Assembly: GCA_018263655.1 (NCBI GenBank)
Contig: JAANWY010000165.1
Coordinates: 1-8,938 of the forward strand
Direction of reading: 5' to 3'
Origin: Anaerolineales bacterium
Lineage (GTDB): Bacteria > Chloroflexota > Anaerolineae > Epilineales > JAANWY01
Length of the DNA stretch: 8,938 nt
The stretch's first letter is position 1. Every line of letters begins with the position of its first letter. Below, in pieces: positions 1 to 4,259 of this stretch. The position numbers were made by a program, and so were the translations under genes. Below the pieces are notes generated by a model that was not told where the DNA came from, ran no database searches, and saw nothing but the letters and a program-made list of their open reading frames with translations.

Positions 1-97
1 GGGCTTTTGGCGGGCAGAAACACCGGTTTTGGGCATTTTGCGGCCGTTGCTCCGTCGTCACAGCCAGCAAACGCTCTTCAAATAACCCCTCTGGCTA

Positions 98-982
98 TCA
101 CAAGCTTGGTGAACCATCCCAGTAATTGCCACCACTTAGGTCATCTCGATCATCTTGGGTGAGAGTGAGAGTCCCCGTGATGGGGCTGACTGGGTCAAAT
201 GAGTCGGGTTCGTCGACTAGTTCGTGCACAACTGGGCCGTTCGCGCCCGGCTGGCCGCGATGGATATCGATCGTGGTCACGCTCTCGATATCTTCCAGGC
301 TGATCCGGTAAGTGAGTCGAGTTTGATCATCGCTGAGGAAGAGCTGTGCGTCGCCATCAGCGGTCGTGTCGACAGGCGGTACTTCGTTGTCGCCGTCCAG
401 GTGTGCATCGAAGCGACGTGCCACCGGGTCGTCGGGCCGAATCTGGCCTCGGATTTCACCGTTGGGGAAGTCGGCGGTGAGGACGTTGACGTAGTAGTCA
501 CCGGCCAGAATGTTATTGGCTTGTGTGACACTCACGTCACGCGTGCCGGCGATAGCGCCATCCGAATCGAAAGCACTGGCGCCGTCGAAGAGGGTCAACG
601 CGATAGGACCGTTGGCCCCGACGTCACCAAGCTGGATGTGAACGGCCGTGATATCATCGATGTTGTTCACGTTGATTCGATAGGCGAGCCGCGTCTCATC
701 TTCGTTTATCGTGAAGCGTGCAGTGCCGTAGGCGGCGGTATCTGCGCGTGGCGCCTCGTTGACGCCCAGTAGAGTAGCTTCCAGATGCGTTCCGTCTTCA
801 AAGGGCGGCTCTTGTGCGATGGTCGAACTTGATTGGCTGAGTGCCACCCAGTTTGGCCCGCCGTACCGAAGGCTGAGCCACGGCATGGTCAGCAGAACGA
901 CAACAGTAACTCCTATGACAAGGAGTGTCCGGCTCCGGGGGCCAAGAGCCCCGAATCGCGCATGACGACTTCGTCGGCGCAT
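98..982 (-). CDS. CHRD-domain protein, N-terminally anchored or exported; second CHRD repeat truncated
   Basis: 294 aa. Residues 1-18 are Arg-rich, 19-35 form one hydrophobic segment (TLLVIGVTVVVLLTM), then an acidic extracytoplasmic part, so the protein is exported or anchored by an uncleaved signal. Two CHRD domains follow (about 65-182 and 190-287). The first is complete, with GANGPIALTLFDG (122-134), GDYYVNVLTADFPNGEIRGQI (161-181 region) at its end. The second starts FDAHLDGDNEVPPVDTTADG and has HRGQPGANGPVVHEL, but stops at GGNYWDGSPSL, just where YYVNVHT...GEIRGQI should follow. CHRD domains (named from chordin) form beta-sandwiches of unclear biochemical role in bacteria. The ATG start is well supported by GAGGAGAG five bases upstream. 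It lies 43 bases behind the GH15 remnant and is probably last in its operon. Domain assignment is firm; function unknown. Confidence 0.9.
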   Translation of the reverse strand: MRRRSRHARFGALGPRSRTLLVIGVTVVVLLTMPWLSLRYGGPNWVALSQSSSTIAQEPPFEDGTHLEATLLGVNEAPRADTAAYGTARFTINEDETRLAYRINVNNIDDITAVHIQLGDVGANGPIALTLFDGASAFDSDGAIAGTRDVSVTQANNILAGDYYVNVLTADFPNGEIRGQIRPDDPVARRFDAHLDGDNEVPPVDTTADGDAQLFLSDDQTRLTYRISLEDIESVTTIDIHRGQPGANGPVVHELVDEPDSFDPVSPITGTLTLTQDDRDDLSGGNYWDGSPSL

Positions 983-987
983 TTTGT

Positions 988-995
988 CTCTCCTC
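988..995 (-). promoter_or_regulatory. Shine-Dalgarno of the CHRD gene
   Basis: Minus strand reads GAGGAGAG-ACAAA-ATG: a strong ribosome binding site with five-base spacing, fixing the start at 982. Confidence 0.8.
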
Positions 996-1025
996 TATTT
1001 CGTGATCCTGAAGTGGCAATGGGTT

Positions 1026-1292
1026 TTACAAGGGAACTGATGCAGAATCCCCGTTATCTGATAACTGAGAGGTCCAACGAGCGAGTGATCTTACGTATAG
1101 ACGCCCTCTTGAGCGGCGCCGGCATGCTTGCCGTTGATCAGGAACCATCCGTACTTGGGTGTTGAGGATTTCAGATTCGTAACGCAGTTCGCGCTCCCAC
1201 TCCTCGTCGTGCACCCAGCGGAAGCCACCGTCCACCCACACGCCGAAGTTGATCACCAGACTCCCATTGCCGACTGGGATGTCACGTAGCAC
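1026..1292 (-). pseudogene. Remnant of a GH15-family (glucoamylase-like) glycoside hydrolase gene
   Basis: The 88-codon frame begins (GTG) with RDIPVGNGSLVINF and continues directly with FGVWVDGGFRWV and WERELRY. Both strings resemble the N-terminal domain of GH15 family proteins, where RDIPxGNGxLxxNF is normally followed by about 30 residues (YxLRDIYxPHVGxENHxxGHxFR) before FGVWVDG. These residues are missing in frame. After LNTQVRM the similarity ends and an Arg-rich string unlike GH15 runs to the stop. GH15 enzymes of this kind are about 600 aa, so most of the catalytic part is gone. The start keeps a good Shine-Dalgarno, so a short peptide may still be made. A second frame on the same strand (1091-1156) reads YGWFLINGKHAGAAQEGVYT then stop; it looks protein-like and could be the tail of the lost gene, but I cannot identify it. 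Intact GH15 proteins hydrolyse alpha-glucosides. Confidence 0.72.
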
Positions 1293-1298
1293 GAATCG

Positions 1299-1305
1299 AC
1301 CTCCC
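1299..1305 (-). promoter_or_regulatory. Shine-Dalgarno of the GH15 remnant
   Basis: Minus strand GGGAGGT, six bases before the GTG at 1292. It shows that the 5' end of the old gene is preserved although the body is lost. Confidence 0.7.
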
Positions 1306-1314
1306 GATTCAGGA

Positions 1315-1545
1315 TCAGGCCATCATGTGCGGCATGTTTTTGTTACGTTGCTGCACGATCCAGGCCTGAAGTTTGGTAGCAAATTCTGACAGGGAGTCCG
1401 CACGAATATTCAGAATCGCTTCCCGTTCCACGGATGTGAGTGCAAAGTCATCTAAGACGTCGCGCGGCGATTCTAGGAGCGCGTCTCGAAATGTTGGGTC
1501 GACGATCGCGGCGCCGATAACGGCTTGAAGTTTAGACTGTGACAC
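1315..1545 (-). CDS. Os1348-like NHLP-clan small protein (nitrile hydratase alpha/leader-peptide fold)
   Basis: 76 aa from a GTG start: MSQSKLQAVIGAAIVDPTFR..., then LLESPRDVLDDFALTSVEREAIL and a C-terminal amphipathic part ending NKNMPHMMA. The pattern (two short helices, DPxFRxxLLxxPxxVLxxFxLTxxEREAI) is that of NHLP/nitrile-hydratase-alpha-like leader peptides, closest by eye to the orphan Os1348 group common in Chloroflexota. An in-frame ATG exists seven codons upstream (1566), but it has no ribosome binding site, whereas AAGAGGAG sits seven bases before the GTG and the family normally starts at this point. There are no Cys residues and no Gly-Gly leader/core junction, and no modification enzyme is nearby, so a RiPP precursor role is doubtful. 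It lies 22 bases before the GH15 remnant and behind a small repeat. Role unknown. Confidence 0.78.
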   Translation of the reverse strand: MSQSKLQAVIGAAIVDPTFRDALLESPRDVLDDFALTSVEREAILNIRADSLSEFATKLQAWIVQQRNKNMPHMMA

Positions 1546-1552
1546 TTGAACG

Positions 1553-1560
1553 CTCCTCTT
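1553..1560 (-). promoter_or_regulatory. Shine-Dalgarno deciding the GTG start of the NHLP-clan gene
   Basis: Minus strand AAGAGGAG followed by CGTTCAA and GTG. It lies inside the longer reading frame from ATG 1566, arguing that the longer form is not the true product. Confidence 0.75.
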
Positions 1561-1576
1561 GATCATTGCACGATGA

Positions 1577-1674
1577 ATAACTTGACATTGTTAGATTTAC
1601 CCCAGCGACGGCCTTTTGATCGCCGAAGGTCTCCCAACACGCCAGGCAATTTAACAAAGTGCCTGAGTAGTCAC
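1577..1674. mobile_element. 98-bp MITE-like repeat with hybrid ends
   Basis: The left part (1581-1599, CTTGACATTGTTAGATTTA) nearly matches the terminal repeat of the element at 3409-3562. The right end (1659-1674, GTGCCTGAGTAGTCAC) is the exact reverse complement of the left end of the element at 8497-8636. GATGA precedes (1572-1576) and follows (1675-1679) it, a possible short target duplication. It carries no reading frame and separates the CBM48 gene from the NHLP-clan gene. That it is mobile is inferred from the repeats; no transposase is in the window. Confidence 0.55.
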
Positions 1675-1690
1675 GATGATTGGTTGATCG

Positions 1691-1984
1691 CTACGTGATC
1701 ACGATGGCGTCATAGCTGCCGTACGGGTTGGAGACATATTTATCGGCGTTAGAGTCGGTGTGCCATTCCTTCCCATTGTATAAGTAGCGATACCGATACT
1801 CGCGCCCTGTTTCCAGTTCGAGCGTGAGGGTCCAAGCTTCTCCAGTCTGCTTCAAGGGAAGCGATTGCGTGTCCCAGGCGTTGAAGTCACCGACTAGATG
1901 AATCGTGTCGGCCCAGATAGAGCTGGGTAGAGTGAAAGTAACACGCACTTTTTTGCGTTGTGGGGACACCTCGCGAGTTATCAT
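1691..1984 (-). CDS. Single-domain CBM48 / isoamylase early-set (glycogen-binding) protein
   Basis: 97 aa, one beta-sandwich domain with almost nothing else. The signature is HLVGDFNAWD (29-38), then WTLTLEL (51-57) and YRYRYLYNGKEWHTDSNADK (63-82) ending VSNPYGSYDAIVIT. This matches the early-set domain found in branching enzymes, isoamylases and AMPK beta subunits, which binds alpha-glucans through conserved aromatic residues; the Trp and Tyr positions are kept here. No signal peptide or membrane segment, so cytoplasmic. The ATG is preceded by AGGGGCGAGG. It follows the sigma factor after 34 bases in the same operon. As a free-standing domain it has no catalytic part; a sensory or scaffold role in glycogen metabolism is possible but not shown. 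Confidence 0.85.
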   Translation of the reverse strand: MITREVSPQRKKVRVTFTLPSSIWADTIHLVGDFNAWDTQSLPLKQTGEAWTLTLELETGREYRYRYLYNGKEWHTDSNADKYVSNPYGSYDAIVIT

Positions 1985-2018
1985 ATTCCTCGCCCCTGTC
2001 TTCCGTCGTCTTCGGGTT

Positions 2019-2795
2019 TCAGAGCATGATTTCGGGGGTCAGGATAGCGGTCGTTTCATCCTGGAAGGCCGCCAGAATTTCTTCCTCGGACAATCCGCCG
2101 GCCAGCAGGTACTTCTTTAGCTTGACGCGCGCATCGTGCGAAATCTTATAGATGTTGTTGCGATTCGTTTCTAGTTGTTCTGCGATTACGTCCGGCGGGA
2201 CACTGCGGAAGTACTGGTTGATGAAGACGGTCCGCTGGCGTGTGGTGAATTCTTCGTCGATGACTTCGCGGATGCGGCGCCATATCTGCCGGCGTGTGAC
2301 TTCGCGGTGCGGGTCGCTGACGGAATCGTCTTCCACTGTGGCGAGAACGGGTGGGAGTTCGTCGTCGGCCGTTTCATTGACGGCATCGAGCGAGATGTTG
2401 CTCCAGCGCCGGCGACGGAGGGTGCCGGCGGCCTGGTTGATGACGATGCTGTAGGCCCACGTCGTGAACTTGCTGTCACCCCGGAAGGTGTCCAGCTTGA
2501 GCAAGATGAGCACCAGGGCTTCTTGGGCGCAGTCCTCGGCGAATTGCTGCAATTCGTTGTGAGCGTAGTGTGCCAGGTCACTGCGATTACGCGAGAGGTA
2601 GACGTAGACGGCGCGCAGCAAGTAGTCGCGCAAATCCGCGATGGCTTCATGCTGCTCGCGACCGGCGCCCTGGAGGGCCGATAGCCACTCTGCGTTGCTC
2701 CATCGACCGTCGTTTGATTTCTTCTTTTCTTTCGTATCAGACTTGGCGTTTATTTGTCTGTTGTGGCGTGTCACTGTGAATTCGGCAGTTGCCAT
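2019..2795 (-). CDS. ECF-type RNA polymerase sigma factor (sigma-70 family)
   Basis: 258 aa, longer than the usual 170-200 aa of ECF sigma factors. Residues 1-32 are a polar, Lys-rich extension. Sigma region 2 spans about 50-132, with EDCAQEALVLILLKLDTFRG and KFTTWAYSIVINQAAGTLRRRRW covering the core-binding and -10-recognition parts. An acidic linker (140-162) precedes region 4 (about 168-230: FTTRQRTVFINQYFRSVPPDVIAEQLETNRNNIYK), the helix-turn-helix that reads the -35 element. A 28-residue tail (LSEEEILAAFQDETTAILTPEIML) follows and may have a control role. Start fixed by GGGAGGAG three bases upstream. No anti-sigma factor with zinc-binding or membrane parts is adjacent; instead a single-domain response regulator ends 20 bases upstream. 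It probably directs transcription of a small regulon, perhaps including this operon. Confidence 0.92.
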   Translation of the reverse strand: MATAEFTVTRHNRQINAKSDTKEKKKSNDGRWSNAEWLSALQGAGREQHEAIADLRDYLLRAVYVYLSRNRSDLAHYAHNELQQFAEDCAQEALVLILLKLDTFRGDSKFTTWAYSIVINQAAGTLRRRRWSNISLDAVNETADDELPPVLATVEDDSVSDPHREVTRRQIWRRIREVIDEEFTTRQRTVFINQYFRSVPPDVIAEQLETNRNNIYKISHDARVKLKKYLLAGGLSEEEILAAFQDETTAILTPEIML

Positions 2796-2798
2796 TTT

Positions 2799-2806
2799 CT
2801 CCTCCC
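2799..2806 (-). promoter_or_regulatory. Shine-Dalgarno of the sigma factor gene
   Basis: Minus strand GGGAGGAG-AAA-ATG, within the 20-base gap after the response regulator stop codon. Confidence 0.75.
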
Positions 2807-2815
2807 GGTCTCGAT

Positions 2816-3226
2816 TTAACTGAACTGTGACAGCGTAGACAATAGTTTTTCGGGTGGCGCGCCTTTGCTCAGAAACGCGCTGGCGCCGGCATCCAGGGCC
2901 GCGGCTTGGTAGCCGCTGTGCATCGTCAGCACAATGACCTTGGTTGCCGGCCAGCGGCTCTTGATTAAGCGTGTTGCTTCCAGCCCGTCCATATCCGGCA
3001 TACGAACATCCATCAATACGACGTCCGGTTGATATTGCTCAACGAGTTCGATGGCCTCTTTACCGTTAATGGCTTGTCCCACCACTTCGTAACCCGGGCA
3101 GGTCAAAAGCAGCGCGCGCAGGCTATCGCGCGTTCGAGGTCGATCGTCGGCGATCAGAACGCGGGTGCATTGTATTGAACGGCTACTTGTTTGTCGTTTG
3201 GGGGTGTGCATCATCTCATTCATCAT
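2816..3226 (-). CDS. Single-domain response regulator (REC only)
   Basis: 136 aa from the ATG at 3226. After a variable 20-residue head the receiver domain fills the rest: acidic pair D27-D28 (VLIADD), phosphoacceptor D73 (VVLMDVRMPDMDG), T101 (VIVLTMHS) and K121 (AFLSKGAPPEKL) are all present, so it should be phosphorylatable. No DNA-binding or enzymatic output domain follows. The frame stays open to an ATG at 3316, but that start has no ribosome binding site and lies upstream of a good promoter (3233-3261), so I use the downstream start; ATG 3214 (MMHTPKRQ) is a further alternative. It is the first gene of the left operon and ends 20 bases before the sigma factor. Output is presumably by protein contact; the sigma factor or the nearby kinase are candidate partners, unproven. 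Confidence 0.85.
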   Translation of the reverse strand: MMNEMMHTPKRQTSSRSIQCTRVLIADDRPRTRDSLRALLLTCPGYEVVGQAINGKEAIELVEQYQPDVVLMDVRMPDMDGLEATRLIKSRWPATKVIVLTMHSGYQAAALDAGASAFLSKGAPPEKLLSTLSQFS

Positions 3227-3232
3227 ACCTAC

Positions 3233-3261
3233 AGTATAGGCGAACAGCCGGCGTTTGTCAT
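3233..3261 (-). promoter_or_regulatory. Sigma-70-type promoter for the response regulator/sigma factor operon
   Basis: Minus strand ATGACA, 17-base spacer, TATACT: five of six matches in each hexamer at ideal spacing. Only six bases separate the -10 box from ATG 3226, so transcription would begin at or beside that ATG, suggesting a leaderless message (or use of ATG 3214). Confidence 0.65.
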
Positions 3262-3291
3262 CGGATAAAGGGAATGTCTGAGGTATGAAGA

Positions 3292-3316
3292 ATGGACCAC
3301 TTTCTGAGCGGTCCAT
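3292..3316. repeat. Inverted repeat upstream of the operon promoter
   Basis: ATGGACC (3292-3298) and GGTCCAT (3310-3316) form seven-base arms around an 11-base spacer, centred about 43 bases upstream of the -35 box. It could be a regulator site or chance. Confidence 0.4.
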
Positions 3317-3338
3317 CTCTGCACAGGTCGTAGGAGAT

Positions 3339-3356
3339 CTATCACAAATGTGATAG
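3339..3356. promoter_or_regulatory. 18-bp palindrome, candidate operator
   Basis: CTATCACA-AA-TGTGATAG is a perfect eight-base inverted repeat with a two-base centre, about 80 bases upstream of the -35 box at 3256-3261. Its size and symmetry fit a dimeric transcription factor. The half-sites are in the opposite order to CRP (TGTGA...TCACA), so I do not call it a CRP site. Confidence 0.45.
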
Positions 3357-3408
3357 GCGGAGGCTACAGAAGTCGTAGCGCGTGGTGGGGGGAACGAAAG
3401 AGCCAGAG

Positions 3409-3562
3409 GTAACTACCTTGACAATGTTAGATTAAGCCGCGAGTCGGCCCCCACCCCCAAGGTCTGCGTTAGCAGACACCCCCTCTCCCAGGGTTGGGAG
3501 AGGGGGCTAGGGGGGAGAGGGCCCATGCGTGCGATGAAATCTAACATTGTCAAGGTAGTCAC
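3409..3562. mobile_element. 154-bp MITE-like element with 25-bp terminal inverted repeats
   Basis: The ends 3409-3433 and 3538-3562 are inverted copies matching at 24 of 25 bases, starting GTAACTACCTTGACAATG and, from the other side, GTGACTACCTTGACAATG. The inside is non-coding and holds two hairpins. There is no convincing target duplication (CAGAG occurs at 3404-3408 and 3566-3570 but is offset from the right end). It fills the gap between the LuxR-type regulator and the promoter region of the next operon. Same end motif, GT[A/G]ACT, as the other small elements in this window. Confidence 0.7.
3462..3506. terminator. Double hairpin inside the 154-bp element, possible transcription barrier
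   Basis: GTCTGC-GTTA-GCAGAC (3462-3477) is followed by a perfect 12-base stem with a four-base loop (CCCCCTCTCCCA 3479-3490, GGGT, TGGGAGAGGGGG 3495-3506). It lies about 95 bases downstream of the regulator stop codon at 3600. No T tract follows, so an intrinsic terminator is only a possibility. Confidence 0.4.
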
Positions 3563-3599
3563 AAGCAGAGATTTAGGCGCTGGTCATGAGGTGGAGAAG

Positions 3600-4259
3600 C
3601 TATGTCTCGTCGAGGGAGGCCAGGCCCTCGCGCAGGGCGTAGAGGGCGGCCTGGGTGCGGCTCGCCAGGTGCAGCTTGCCCAGGATGTTGCTGACGTGGG
3701 TGCGCACTGTTCCCTCGGTGATGACTAACTCTTGGGCGATCTGCTGGTTGCTGAGCCCCTGTGCCACCAGTTGTAGCACGTCGACCTCTCGCTTGGTGAG
3801 GGGGTCTGCCGTTGGCGGTTGGTCTGACGCGGGACTTGATACTTCTTGCAACACCTTGCGTGCGATGGTTGGATGGAGCCAAGATTCCCCGCGCCACACC
3901 TGCCGGATGGCTGCGACCAGGTCTTCGGGGCCGGCATCTTCCAGGAGATCTCCCAGGGCGCCGGCTTTGATGGCGGGAAACACTTTGTCATCAGCAGCGA
4001 AGCTCGTCAACACCAGGATGCGCGCCTCGGGTTGCTCAGCGGTGATTGCGCCGATGGCCTCGATGCCGTCCATGCCGGGCATCACCAAATCCATCAAGAT
4101 CACGTCGGGATCGAGGCGTTGTGCTTGGGCGACGGCTTCACGCCCATCGGTTGCTTCCCCGACGACTTCGATACCTGCTTCGGTGTCCAGGAGGGCGCGC
4201 GTGCCCTTGCGCACGATGGCGTGGTCGTCGACGATTAGAACGCGGATCGGATCCGTCAT
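3600..4259 (-). CDS. NarL/LuxR-family response regulator, partner of the adjacent kinase
   Basis: 219 aa. Receiver domain 5-120 with D11-D12, phosphoacceptor D57 (VILMDLVMPGMDG) and T85; LuxR-type helix-turn-helix 152-212 (LTKREVDVLQLVAQGLSNQQIAQELVITEGTVRTHVSN). The fifth-strand lysine expected in GYLLKD is replaced: the protein reads GDLLED, with D104 and E107 where Tyr and Lys are usual. Both differences could come from single base changes (TAT to GAT, AAA to GAA). This lysine contacts the phosphoryl group, so phosphorylation switching may be weakened or altered. The ATG overlaps the kinase stop as ATGA and is preceded by GGAGGT (4266-4271) six bases away inside the kinase gene, so the two are translated together. 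Probable DNA-binding transcription factor; target genes unknown. Confidence 0.93.
   Translation of the reverse strand: MTDPIRVLIVDDHAIVRKGTRALLDTEAGIEVVGEATDGREAVAQAQRLDPDVILMDLVMPGMDGIEAIGAITAEQPEARILVLTSFAADDKVFPAIKAGALGDLLEDAGPEDLVAAIRQVWRGESWLHPTIARKVLQEVSSPASDQPPTADPLTKREVDVLQLVAQGLSNQQIAQELVITEGTVRTHVSNILGKLHLASRTQAALYALREGLASLDET

Noticed and set aside
1..61. Open minus-strand frame from GTG 61 to the window edge (20 codons, MTTEQRPQNAQN...)
   Set aside because: No Shine-Dalgarno, too short, no recognisable family; cannot be told from chance at the edge.
224..772. 182-codon plus-strand open frame
   Set aside because: Lies antisense to the CHRD gene, which has clear domains and a ribosome binding site.
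2175..2684. 169-codon plus-strand open frame
   Set aside because: Antisense shadow of the sigma factor; no family resemblance.
3339..3356. CRP-type binding site
   Set aside because: The half-sites TCACA and TGTGA are in the reverse order of the CRP consensus, so only a generic operator is claimed.
3409..3433. TTGACA within the terminal repeat as a -35 box
   Set aside because: No -10 hexamer at 16 to 18 bases; the TAGATT nearby is only four bases away.
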